Positions 55,530-64,000 of a stretch of DNA of 64,000 nt are shown here, one piece after another. The position numbers were made by a program, and so were the translations under genes. The stretch comes from Pichia kudriavzevii (taxonomy: Eukaryota > Ascomycota > Pichiomycetes > Pichiales > Pichiaceae): positions 1,302,001 to 1,366,000 of the forward strand of contig NC_042508.1 in the NCBI RefSeq assembly GCF_003054445.1. Reading direction: 5' to 3'. The notes beneath the pieces were generated by a model. That model did no database searches. It was not told the origin of the DNA and worked only from the letters and a program-made list of their open reading frames with translations. How positions within the stretch are numbered: position 1 is the first letter of the stretch; every line of letters starts with the position of its first letter.

Positions 55530-58500
55530 ATGTCGGTTCCCGCCTCCACAGACAGTAATGGCAATATTAATTCAGATACACAATCCACCTCTACAATGAA
55601 GGATCAAGCTGTAACCAACCCAACTAATTCAAACGAAATCAACAGTGACGTCTCCGATGCTGAATTTGAAGACGTTGACCTGGAAGAACCTCTTAGCGGT
55701 GCCTCTGGGTCGCATCGTGTGGAAAAGGAGGGATTGGACGATGGCATTGTTGATGAAGATGCCGATGATGATAATGATGATGATGATGATGGAAAAGGTG
55801 GAAAAGTTCTGGTGAAACATGAAGACCCTGAATTGGGGCTCAAAAGAGAAGACGATTTGGATGGTGATGACATTGGCCTAAACGGCCTAAAGAAGGAGGA
55901 AGATGTTAATGAGCAAGAACAGCTTGAAGATCAAGAAGACGATCAAGGAGAGGAAGACGAGGAAGACGGAGAAGAAGACGAAGATGATGATGATGAAGAT
56001 GACGACGAAGACGAAGTTTCACGTAAGAGAAAAAAGAGAAGATCTGGTGGAAACCAGTTTTTAGATGTTGAAGCAGAAGTTGATGATGAAGATGAGGAAG
56101 AAGAAGATGAGGAGGATGAACTATTGCGTCAAGAGTTTCTTGCAGATGACCAACATCTAGAATCGGTGGAAAATGAAGCATCAAGATCTCATAGGAAATT
56201 GGATAGATCAAGAGAAAAACTGGCTGAACAAGACGCTCAGGCTTTGGCTGATCAATTCAAGGCAAGGTACGGTCGTTCGGCCTCGTCAAGGTATATGGGA
56301 TCAACTCAGAACATTTCACAGCGTTTATTATTACCTTCTGTTGATGATCCTTTGATTTGGGGTGTAAGGGTCAGAAACGGTAAGGAGAAGGAACTTGTCA
56401 GACAAGTATATGCGAGAATGTTAAATTTGAAAGGTACTGAAGGTGTTTATTCGGTTTTCCAAAGAGACAATTTCCAAGGTTATATCTATATTGAAGCTGT
56501 TAGAATGGATGCTGTTAATCATATTCTATCCGGCTTACCGGGCATTTACAATAATGTTGGTAAGGTCTTGGTTCCAATTGAAGAATATCCAGATTTATTA
56601 AGACCAGGTAGATCCCAAGAGAGTAGGCTAAAGCCAGGATCTTATGTTAGAATCAAAACTGGTAAATATAAGGGTGATTTGGGTATTGTAGATAATTTAG
56701 CTGAAAATGATTTGGAGGCTAGAATCAAATTAATTCCGAGATTGGATTATGGTAGATCAAACACGTCAATTATTGATCCAACAACAGGTAAAAAGAAAAT
56801 TCTAAATTTCAATTCTAAATTCAGGCCTCCTCAAAGGTTATTCTCCGATATTGAAGCAGCCCAATATGATAGGGAACACTTGACTACTGCGAAAAGAGAT
56901 AGAAACTATTATATTTACAGAAATGAAGAATATATCAATGGTTTCCTTTATAAGGATATCAAATTAAGTCAATTGGAAACCCAAAATATTAAACCAACAT
57001 TACATGAATTAACTCTATTCAATTCAATGAAGGATTCAGATGGTATTGATTTGCAAACGGTTGCATCCACTTTGAAAAATGCCGATTTAAATGCAATCAC
57101 TTTTCAACCAAATGACAGAGTTGAAATCACTAGTGGTGAGCAGTCTAAAATGAAGGGTAGAGTTTTATCAATTGCGGAAGCCAAAATCGCAAGGGTTCTA
57201 TTGGAAGGTAATGAAGAATATAATGATGTTAACAATACAATAGTTGAAGTTCCCACAACCTCTTTAAGGAAAATCTTTTTGCCTGGTGATCATGTTACCA
57301 TTATTCATGGTGCTCATAAGGATGAAAGTGGTTTAATTGTCAATATCAAAGATAACCAAGTCACTTTAGTTTCAGATCAAACTAAAAAGGATATCAGGGT
57401 TTTCCCTAATTATTTAGTTACCTCAACGGATTCTTCCAATTTATCATCGAAGGTTGGTAGATTCGAACTACATCAAATGGTCAACTTATCTGCTAATAGG
57501 GTCGGAATTATCATCAAGGCAGAAAAGGAAATTTTCAAGATCTTATGTACCGATGGACGTGTCTTGGACCTTCCACCAAAGAATATCGTTTCAGCATTGG
57601 AGATTAACAGATTGACTGAAAAAACTACTGATAGAAACGGCTTAGAAATCAAGGTGGGAGACGTTGTCAAGGAAGTTGGTGGTGAAAAGAGACAAGGTAA
57701 TATTATGCATATTTACAAATCCTATTTATTCTTACATTCAAAGTCAGTCTATGAAAATACAGGTATATTTGTTACAGATTCAAACTCTGTTCAGACAATT
57801 GCTAGTAAGGGTTCTATTTCCTCTTCATTCAAAGGGCCAGACTTGACCAAGATGAATCCAAATCGAATGATGGCACCCCCACCAACAGCAGTTATCAATC
57901 AATCGAGATTTGGTGGTCGTGATATGACCCTTAATCAACATGTCTCTGTTAGGAAAGGGCCTTACAAAGGTAAGAAGGGTATTATAAAGGATGCAAGTGG
58001 CGATGTTGCCCGTGTTGAGATGCATAATCCTGCTAAAATTATTCCAATTAATAAATCAGACTTATTATTTGAATTGAGGCCTGGTCAGTATGTGCCATAT
58101 GAACAATTTCTTGAAAATTACAGAGGCAGAAACGGTGGTGGATCGTTCAGGCAATCTAACTTCCATGCTTCCCATGGCAGACCATCACCTCATGGATCAT
58201 ACAATAATGCCGGTTATTCGGGGGGTTATAATAATGGTATGAATCCAAGAATGGTTAGTAATGGCCCAACAGTTGGTGGTGGTAAGACGCCAAGTTGGTC
58301 AAGTGGTGCAGGCGGTAAAACTCCTGCATGGGAATCACAACAAGGGGGCAAGACACCAAGTTGGTCTAGCAATTCTGGTGGTAAGACCCCTGCTTGGGGT
58401 TCATCGACTTTCGGTGGGAAAACTCCGGCATGGAGTTCCTCTACTTCTGGTGGTAAAACACCGGCGTGGGGATCGTCTACTTCTGGTGGTAAAACACCGG

Positions 58501-58802
58501 CGTGGGGATCGTCTACTTCTGGTGGTAAAACGCCAAGCTGGTCAAGCGGTGCAGGCGGTAAAACACCAAGTTGGACGTCCAACGGTAGTAAAACTCCAGC
58601 TTGGGGCAATGGAGGAAACAAAAGTGTTTGGGGTGGTGCCGATGATTCCAATGGTGGAAATACTGAATACGGTAACCTGGGTGATCGTAGTGTTTGGGGT
58701 GGTCAATCTCGTTCAAAGAATATGGATTGGGGGGCTGCTTCAAACCTTGGAGACTGGGATGCACCGAACACCTCTTCTACAATCAAAAAGGAAGAAGATT
58801 GA
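55530..58802 (+). CDS. SPT5: Transcription elongation factor Spt5 (DSIF), 1,090 aa
   Basis: The order is that of eukaryotic Spt5. A very acidic N-terminus (about 40-210) leads into a NusG-like NGN domain from about 272 (DPLIWGVRVRNGKEKELVRQ). Several KOW domains follow, such as PGSYVRIKTGKYKGDLGIV, FQPNDRVEITSGEQSKMKG, FLPGDHVTIIHGAHKDESG and HVSVRKGPYKGKKGIIKD. The C-terminal repeat region (about 917-1023) has about ten GGKTP-(A/S)-W units, the likely target of a Bur1/CDK9-type kinase at Thr-Pro. Spt5 with Spt4 clamps RNA polymerase II during elongation. Two repeat units are identical at DNA level, indicating recent expansion. The 1,090 residues compare with 1,063 in S. cerevisiae. Confidence 0.97.
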   Translation: MSVPASTDSNGNINSDTQSTSTMKDQAVTNPTNSNEINSDVSDAEFEDVDLEEPLSGASGSHRVEKEGLDDGIVDEDADDDNDDDDDGKGGKVLVKHEDPELGLKREDDLDGDDIGLNGLKKEEDVNEQEQLEDQEDDQGEEDEEDGEEDEDDDDEDDDEDEVSRKRKKRRSGGNQFLDVEAEVDDEDEEEEDEEDELLRQEFLADDQHLESVENEASRSHRKLDRSREKLAEQDAQALADQFKARYGRSASSRYMGSTQNISQRLLLPSVDDPLIWGVRVRNGKEKELVRQVYARMLNLKGTEGVYSVFQRDNFQGYIYIEAVRMDAVNHILSGLPGIYNNVGKVLVPIEEYPDLLRPGRSQESRLKPGSYVRIKTGKYKGDLGIVDNLAENDLEARIKLIPRLDYGRSNTSIIDPTTGKKKILNFNSKFRPPQRLFSDIEAAQYDREHLTTAKRDRNYYIYRNEEYINGFLYKDIKLSQLETQNIKPTLHELTLFNSMKDSDGIDLQTVASTLKNADLNAITFQPNDRVEITSGEQSKMKGRVLSIAEAKIARVLLEGNEEYNDVNNTIVEVPTTSLRKIFLPGDHVTIIHGAHKDESGLIVNIKDNQVTLVSDQTKKDIRVFPNYLVTSTDSSNLSSKVGRFELHQMVNLSANRVGIIIKAEKEIFKILCTDGRVLDLPPKNIVSALEINRLTEKTTDRNGLEIKVGDVVKEVGGEKRQGNIMHIYKSYLFLHSKSVYENTGIFVTDSNSVQTIASKGSISSSFKGPDLTKMNPNRMMAPPPTAVINQSRFGGRDMTLNQHVSVRKGPYKGKKGIIKDASGDVARVEMHNPAKIIPINKSDLLFELRPGQYVPYEQFLENYRGRNGGGSFRQSNFHASHGRPSPHGSYNNAGYSGGYNNGMNPRMVSNGPTVGGGKTPSWSSGAGGKTPAWESQQGGKTPSWSSNSGGKTPAWGSSTFGGKTPAWSSSTSGGKTPAWGSSTSGGKTPAWGSSTSGGKTPSWSSGAGGKTPSWTSNGSKTPAWGNGGNKSVWGGADDSNGGNTEYGNLGDRSVWGGQSRSKNMDWGAASNLGDWDAPNTSSTIKKEED

Positions 58803-58841
58803 GATTAAGAGGGAGCAAGAAGTGAACGAGACACCAAACAT

Positions 58842-58872
58842 GAAATAGAAAAAGAAAAAGAAAAAGAAAAAA
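58842..58872 (+). repeat. AAAAAG hexanucleotide repeat after SPT5
   Basis: An A5G unit is repeated about five times in the 3' flank of SPT5. It is a simple microsatellite with no evident function. Confidence 0.8.
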
Positions 58873-59046
58873 GCATTTATAGTGTTGCCTATGTATTATA
58901 TTATTGTATAAAATTGCAGTTTGTTTAAAATCCAGCAGACTAGCTGTATCTACGAACTGCAGTATGGACATTGCACCAAATTGAGGTGTGTGATTTATAT
59001 AATTGTAATTTCATGTTGCTATTTTTTCCTGCTTGTTATTGTTGAC

Positions 59047-59056
59047 GGCGCGTCGG
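59047..59056. promoter_or_regulatory. GGCGCGTCGG variant of the palindrome, before ERV25
   Basis: This variant of the CGACGCGTCG element lies 195 bp before the ERV25 ATG. A T17-type tract follows at about 59067-59083. A second GGCGCATCAG half-match lies at about 59088. Confidence 0.4.
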
Positions 59057-59250
59057 TTTTCCCTTGTTTTTTTTTTTTTTTTGCCTTGGCGCATCAGTTT
59101 CTTCTGCCTTGATTTCCCCGTAGGAAATTGACATTTTGCAAGTGAACTCAAGATATTCGTGATGGTGAATGTTATTCTCATGTGTACAACGTGTCAGTTT
59201 CCCCTTGTTTCCAATTCCTTTCCGCCCCAAATAAAGTACAGGATCTCCAA

Positions 59251-59907
59251 ATGAAGGGTTTTACATTATCCTCATTATTTTTCACTCTAGTTGCGTTTTT
59301 ACATGCTGTGAATGCCCTCCGTTTTGAATTGCCGGCCCAAGCAAACAATCCAGACCCCCAATGTGTTCGTGAATTTGTATCTGATGGCCAATTGGTGGTT
59401 GTTACTGTGAATACCAATGGACACCCTAATGACGGCCAAGTCTTGTCCTTACGGATTACCAATGCAGATGGTGATGAGTACCGTCGTAAAGACGACATTT
59501 CGGGCAATGTCAAGGTTGCATTTAGTGCTGACGAAACTTCAAGTTTCGACATTTGTTTCACTAATAAAGTACAACCGGGTTACCGTAGTAATGGGCGTCA
59601 ACTATCCAGAGAAATTGAATTAGAAGTTGAATCTGGGGCAAATGCAAGAGACTGGAATGCTATTCAGAGTGCTGAAAAATTAAAACCTTCTGAAGTTCAA
59701 CTTAGGAAGGTTAATGAGATGTTAGATGAAATTCTTAATGAATTAGAATACTTGATTAAAAGAGAGCATCGTTTAAGAGATACCAATGAAAGTACCAACC
59801 GTAGAGTTAGAAATTTCTTTGTTGTGGGGTTATTAACTCTTATTGGTATTGGCTTTTACCAAATCCACTACCTAAGAAATTACTTCAGATCTAAGCATAT
59901 TTTATAA
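59251..59907 (+). CDS. ERV25: p24-family cargo receptor Erv25, 218 aa
   Basis: A signal peptide (MKGFTLSSLFFTLVAFLHAVNA) precedes a GOLD domain. Its CVREFVSDGQLVVV and FDICFTN segments hold the conserved disulfide cysteines. A coiled-coil region follows (SAEKLKPSEVQLRKVNEMLDEIL, REHRLRDTNESTNRRVRNF), nearly identical to Erv25. One C-terminal helix and a short cytosolic tail (NYFRSKHIL) complete it. Erv25 forms a p24 complex with Emp24, Erp1 and Erp2 and cycles between ER and Golgi in COPII/COPI vesicles. The start at 59251 gives a proper signal peptide; an in-frame ATG at 59182 would put extra polar residues before it. Confidence 0.94.
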   Translation: MKGFTLSSLFFTLVAFLHAVNALRFELPAQANNPDPQCVREFVSDGQLVVVTVNTNGHPNDGQVLSLRITNADGDEYRRKDDISGNVKVAFSADETSSFDICFTNKVQPGYRSNGRQLSREIELEVESGANARDWNAIQSAEKLKPSEVQLRKVNEMLDEILNELEYLIKREHRLRDTNESTNRRVRNFFVVGLLTLIGIGFYQIHYLRNYFRSKHIL

Positions 59908-60019
59908 GGAATTGTGTATGTATTCTACAAGATAAATAACCTAAACAAACTTACCGAAGAAGAGACCACATCAGAGAGTGATCATGAGTATGTATAAACG
60001 TTGGAAAGACAGTGACCCC

Positions 60020-60574
60020 TTAGCTGAAGGCTCCTATCCTCCCCAAAAGCTTAAAAAAATCAATGAAATCTACGTACACTTTGCCACCTCCTCCTGTCTG
60101 TAACATACCTATACTATTTGCATCGATTTTTCCCACGCTTATCAACTTATTGATGTGTGTAAGGTACAGCCTTTTCGACCGCAAATCCCCCTTTTCAATA
60201 ATCTTTGGATCTAATGTGATCCATAAATCTTCCCAAATCATATCAACCTCATCGATATGTTCCCTAAGTAACAAATAAAAATACCCCTTGTAGAGCCACT
60301 TCTCAAAATCCAAAATATCCGTTCCCGGTATTAACCATGATGTTAACTCGTCCCCCTTAGGTACCAAGTTTTCAGGTATTCCAATCTCATCCACAAGTAA
60401 CTTCGTTATATCTGACAAGTGTATGTCGGGCTTTTCTTCCGTGTATCGAGTGTATATATCTAAGAGAATCGCCTCGTACTCTTCAGGGATATTGTACGCG
60501 TTAGAGCCAATTGGTGATGTGTAAAACGGCGGCGTAAGTGCTGTTACCTCTAACCCGGATTTCCTTTTGCCCAT
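60020..60574 (-). CDS. RAD33: Rad33-like centrin-related nucleotide-excision-repair protein, 184 aa
   Basis: The protein resembles S. cerevisiae Rad33 in layout and in short motifs. IPGTDILDFEKWLY corresponds to IEGTDVIDFTKLVR, MIWEDLWITL to VIDDLWSMLI, and VDFIDFFKLLGRIGAFS to MTYLDFGCVLGKLGYLK. Rad33 is a degenerate EF-hand protein related to centrin that binds Rad4 and supports nucleotide excision repair in the nucleus. No canonical calcium loop is seen here either. Length is close to the 176 aa of S. cerevisiae. Similarity is low and spread out, so the symbol is a probable rather than certain orthology. It lies convergent to ERV25. Confidence 0.68.
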   Translation of the reverse strand: MGKRKSGLEVTALTPPFYTSPIGSNAYNIPEEYEAILLDIYTRYTEEKPDIHLSDITKLLVDEIGIPENLVPKGDELTSWLIPGTDILDFEKWLYKGYFYLLLREHIDEVDMIWEDLWITLDPKIIEKGDLRSKRLYLTHINKLISVGKIDANSIGMLQTGGGGKVYVDFIDFFKLLGRIGAFS

Positions 60575-60802
60575 CGTTGAGTTTTAAGAAGACCAAGAGT
60601 TAGTGCTTCGCATGATTTAGAGAAATAAATAAGTTATTATAATGTGTCTATTAATCGGCCTGAAAAAATACATGACCACACATACACGATCAAGATAATT
60701 TTATATGAAAATACGAACTATATTCACTAGAACACAAAAGTTGGTCTTCACTACATATTCAACTACATAGGAGTCTATGTAATACATGTTATAGTGATGA
60801 AT

Positions 60803-61483
60803 TTACCAACCACTCATGAAGTTAGAGTCCATTTGATTAAAATTGGAGTTTTGAGTATTTGAGGACACCTGGCTCATAAATTGCTGTGACGTGTGTTGTG
60901 GGTTATTATATGCATTCTTTATCTGCTGTTGTCCCATTTGTCCAGTTTGCTGCACCCTCGACAATATTTGCTCTGGACTCAGTATTGGATTCAAACCTTG
61001 GCTCTGATGCATCTGCTGATTAGGTGTGGTCGAGTGATTAGAAGCCATGCCTTGTTGAAGGATAGCTTGTGGTGTCATTTGTGGAGTCATAGAATGTGAC
61101 GTATTATTGGATGATCTCCTTTGTGGTTGTTCCATAGTGAAATTTCGTTGCTGCTGTTGCTGTTGTTCCTTTTGGAAAGTAAAATCGTTTCTATTCCCAT
61201 TTACATGATTAAAATTTGAGGTAATATTGAAAGGTTGTGATACTATTGGCTCTTGAAATCCAGCAGACGGTTTTCTTTGTCCCCACTCGGTACTCATGTT
61301 GCTGGCCACGTTGCTAGTAGATATGACATTATTTGGTGATTGTACCTGTTGGGATACATGCTGCGTTTGTAAAACATTATTTTGCTGTGTGTATGGCTTC
61401 TTCACTCCATTACCTTGCATATATGGGTTTATTCCCAAATTGAATTGTGGAAAACCATTAGTGGTACCTTGCTGTTGCCGCTC

Positions 61484-61514
<31 letters not shown>

Positions 61515-61939
61515 CTGGCAAGTGAAATCTTCTTTTGATAAAATGGAATTGCCTCTGGGTAGAGTTGGTTTAGAGTTTTATAATGATCGTATAATTCGGG
61601 GCATTCCTGAGGTGGGTATACTATTTGTGGTAAAACATAATTTCTTTTAGATGATGGATTACTAGAATAAATGTCATTAATTGATGCGAGACAAGATAAA
61701 TTGTAATGTATTCTCTTCAAATAATTATTGTATAATTCTTTGCGTGCTGGATAATCAGGTAAACTGGTATTTTGTTGGTTCAATATAAACTGCTGCAAGC
61801 CAATACACTTATATAAAAGTATGGTGTTTATTTGCAATAACACTTCAATCCGTCTTTTATCGACATTTTGATCCATTTGCGGGGTTTGGGAAAGATATGC
61901 TTGGAGCAAAGAATTGAACGACTGTTGTGCCGCATTCAT
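60803..61939 (-). CDS. SNF11: Snf11-like SWI/SNF subunit with Gln-rich C-terminus, 378 aa
   Basis: The N-terminal 110 residues match the short Snf11 core. RRIEVLLQINTILLYKCIGLQQF corresponds to KVQLLLHINSILLARVIQMNN, and NNYLKRIHYNLSCLASINDIY to SQFLKRVHANLQCISQINQ. This core, related to SSXT/SS18, binds the Snf2 HSA region. The remainder is Gln/Asn-rich with a ten-Gln run, so the protein is about twice the size of S. cerevisiae Snf11 (169 aa). The start at 61939 (MNAAQQSFNSLLQAYL) gives a normal N-terminus. Upstream ATGs would read through a sequence that looks like a small intron and reaches to 17 bp from a tRNA gene. Confidence 0.72.
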
Positions 61940-61982
61940 GATTAACGCCTTAGAGATAAGGATCATAGAAAGAATGATGTAT

Positions 61983-62036
61983 CTGCAACAGTTAGTATTG
62001 CAAATAATGCTAAACTGTTGTAAGAAAAAATCATAC
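61983..62036 (-). other. Possible 54-nt intron just upstream of SNF11
   Basis: On the reverse strand a GTATGA donor at 62036, a TACTAAC branch point at 61991-61997 and a TTGCAG acceptor ending at 61983 form a complete but very short yeast-type intron. It ends 44 nt before the preferred SNF11 ATG, so it may be a leader intron. Because 54 is a multiple of three, a longer frame stays open with or without splicing. The branch point lies only five bases from the acceptor, which is tight. Confidence 0.4.
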
Positions 62037-62078
62037 ACGACATGGGATGCAACTTCTCTCAAAAAAAATTGAAAAATT

Positions 62079-62151
62079 GATCGAACCCAGGATCGAACTG
62101 GGGACGTTATGCGTGTTAAGCATATGCCATAACCAACTAGACCATCCGACC
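62079..62151 (-). tRNA. tRNA-Val(AAC)
   Basis: The 73-nt sequence folds into a complete cloverleaf. The acceptor arm is GGTCGGA with TTCGATC, allowing G-U pairs. The anticodon stem TATGC/GCATA encloses loop TTAACAC with anticodon AAC, and the T arm is CCCAG-TTCGATC-CTGGG. There is no intron. The B box GGTTCGATCC-like core is in the T arm. Reverse-strand T runs of five and eight directly after the gene give Pol III termination. SNF11 starts just downstream on the same strand. Confidence 0.96.
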
Positions 62152-63821
62152 AATTATAAAATTTGTAAGAGATCAGACAAAGGACTATCTCTCTATTTCC
62201 TCATCGGGTAATCATATAGAAGGTTGAAGAAGATTGTAGAAGGTTAAACAGAAGTTCTAGAAGATAATTAAATCCCTCAAAATGCTATTTTTAAATTAAA
62301 GAATTACTATTTAAACAGAGGACATTCCATATATGTCCTCAGAGAATTAACGTATAAAAATATATAAGATATAAAGAAGCAATAATCAGATTCTAAAGTA
62401 CGCACCACCAGCAACACTTTCAAAATTTCTATAGGAGTTGGAGTAAGGTCTCAAACTAATTTTGAAAAATAAGATATTTTGACAATTAAATTTTTTGAAG
62501 AATAATCATAATTTTTAACAACAGCTATGATATTGTACAAAACCATGACATTATGAAAGATGTATTAGCAACACCTCAATATGTATATAACTGCACATAT
62601 AAGCTGTGGGCACAGTGAAAGTTAATTGTTCAGTAATTTTATCACTCTGTTTTTTTTCCTTCGATTAGAAACTACCTAAGTTATATTGTTTTCTTCTACT
62701 CAACAAAATAGTGTATTCCTTTTATACTTCAAACCGCCAAATTGAAACTAATCTTCGTTGCTTCTCACTACGGAAACATGTCATTTTTCAGCTCTTCTAT
62801 TTCAAAATTAAAGGTAAGCAATGGAATGCTATTTTCTTTTTGATATAATGTTTTGTTAGTATAACAATCATCCCAAGGAGATGTTTGTAACTTTCCTAAT
62901 TTTTGAAAGAGATTTAAAAAATATAATGTCAACGGTAACTAATGATTTACCAACCAGACCGAAAATCAATAGTACCCATGAAGCCAAACAACCCAATCGA
63001 ACAAACTTCCATTTTACAAAAGTTATTATTTTTTTCTTCATATAATTAATGTTTACATCTCGTATCTTCCAAAGGTGGGCCTATCAATGTGTATATATCC
63101 CGGCACACGCCTACTATTCTAGCAAATATCAGCTTATTTCCTGCTTCTTAATTCGCTCTTACAGGCTATCTCATATAAGACTTCAAAGTACAGTTCATCC
63201 TTCAACTTTAAATGTGAAGGAGAATAAAATTAGTAAGTGTCAGCAATATCAAAATTCCGTTCTGTTACTAATTCACCAATTTGATAAACAGTTTTTATTC
63301 TTAGAAAATAATCCAAAGGGGAACTGAGACTGTTGATGTCTTTCTGATTTTTTCAAGAATTTTTGCCAGTGATCTTTTAAACTAATAATTATGTTTGGTG
63401 CTCGGAAATACCTTTGTTTTTTTTTCTATTGAGTTAAGGGTGAAAAGCGTGTTTACTTTCCAGTCTATTGCACACTTTATTTGAGAAGATTTAAAAATCT
63501 AAGAGCTAATCTCCCTACTTTTGAAGCTGAAACTTTAAAGATCATACATTGTCGAGATCCAAATTGAAGAAATTCCAAGACTGAGAAGGGAGTTTTTTTA
63601 AGTAATTCTTCTACATACTTTGCGAAAAGTTTTAGAGTTTAAACTATCCATAGCTCTCAGGCCCTAACTTTCTTAAACAAAACATAAAGTTTAGCTGTTG
63701 TGCCGAAAATAATTGCGATTTGGGTATAACCGGATACCATAATAAATTATTATAGTTCTTTTTGCTAGTACTTCCAAGATGAATTAAGTAATAAAAAAAG
63801 AGTCAAAAAAGAAAATCAATT
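62152..63821. other. 1.67-kb gene-poor interval between two tRNA-Val genes
   Basis: No gene is supported. A perfect eight-base stem (GAGGACAT/ATGTCCTC, loop of seven) lies at 62318-62340. A Reb1-like CGGGTAA lies at 62205. A short frame from an ATG at 62778 (MSFFSSSISKLK) is followed by GTAAGC and sits behind a promoter-like leader. I could not find a matching branch point and second exon. A 92-codon frame at 63049 is unconvincing. No LTR ends or target duplications were recognised. Confidence 0.4.
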
Positions 63822-63894
63822 GATCGAACCCAGGATCGAACTGGGGACGTTATGCGTGTTAAGCATATGCCATAACCAACTAGACCATCCGACC
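63822..63894 (-). tRNA. tRNA-Val(AAC), second identical copy
   Basis: This copy is identical over all 73 nt to the gene at 62079-62151 and on the same strand. Only a few flanking bases agree (CCAATTA before the 5' end and CAAT near the 3' end), so a long recent duplication is not indicated. T runs of four and six follow on the reverse strand as terminator. Confidence 0.96.
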
Positions 63895-64000
63895 AATTAC
63901 TTTTTCTTGAGTGAATACAGATGTTTTTACAGGTTGGGGTTGTCTCTCTAAAGGCTGAATAAATTATCGAAAACACATGGTTCTTTTAAACAAAAAATCG

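Noticed and set aside
62152-63821. LTR-retrotransposon remnant between the tRNA genes
   Set aside because: I looked for paired TG...CA ends, target duplications and coding remnants and saw none that are convincing.

Overview
The window is a compact, intron-poor, AT-rich budding-yeast chromosome segment. Two observations place it outside the main CTG-serine clade but near Pichia. CTG encodes a conserved leucine in the proteasome gene PUP1 (codon at 31649-31651). A respiratory complex I subunit is present at 24112-24666, which Saccharomyces lacks. Introns carry GTATGT/GTACGT donors and TACTAAC branch points. I infer a Pichiaceae yeast, with Pichia kudriavzevii (Candida krusei) the most plausible species; the species name is inference. 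About 32 protein genes and two tRNA genes are supported. I found no virus-like element, LTR or CRISPR array.

Layout. 0-3 kb: a truncated DUR3-type urea/polyamine transporter and a divergent amidase share a promoter with four tandem GATAA boxes, a small nitrogen-scavenging module. 3-11 kb: AVO2 (TORC2), a CHY/RING zinc-finger protein, TVP18 (spliced) and a C2H2 transcription factor. 10.7-14.4 kb: an unusually long gene-free stretch with long poly-C and poly-G runs, between the C2H2 factor and a spliced PDR/CDR-type multidrug ABC transporter (14.4-19.0 kb). 19-28 kb: a predicted mitochondrial protein, RPC10, an unrecognised protein, a complex I 21-kDa-type subunit and RSC4. 28-35 kb: a Dip5-type amino-acid permease, MEH1/EGO1, PUP1, SPE3, ADE8 and PSF3. 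36-45 kb: REI1, KIN28, SSH4, CYK3 and a Dal5/Tna1-type MFS transporter. 46-54 kb: a degenerate Ras-like protein with a heat-shock element upstream, an HSL1 kinase gene split by a frameshift, and an unrecognised protein. 54-62 kb: MRPL39, SPT5, ERV25, RAD33 and SNF11. 62-64 kb: two identical tRNA-Val(AAC) genes around a gene-poor stretch.

Functional themes. Nitrogen and amino-acid supply with TOR signalling recurs (DUR3-like, amidase, Dip5-like, MFS transporter, AVO2, MEH1, SSH4). So does transcription and chromatin (RPC10, RSC4, KIN28, SPT5, SNF11). Cell cycle and replication are represented by PSF3, CYK3 and HSL1.

The observations most worth following are: an ADE8 (GAR transformylase) with a 66-residue Lys/Ala/Glu tail ending in a polybasic CaaX-like box; a prenylatable Ras-like protein in which every GTPase motif is altered; a CGACGCGTCG-type palindrome lying about 200 bp upstream of the start codons of at least five unrelated genes; and the HSL1 reading-frame break at a five-base homopolymer.
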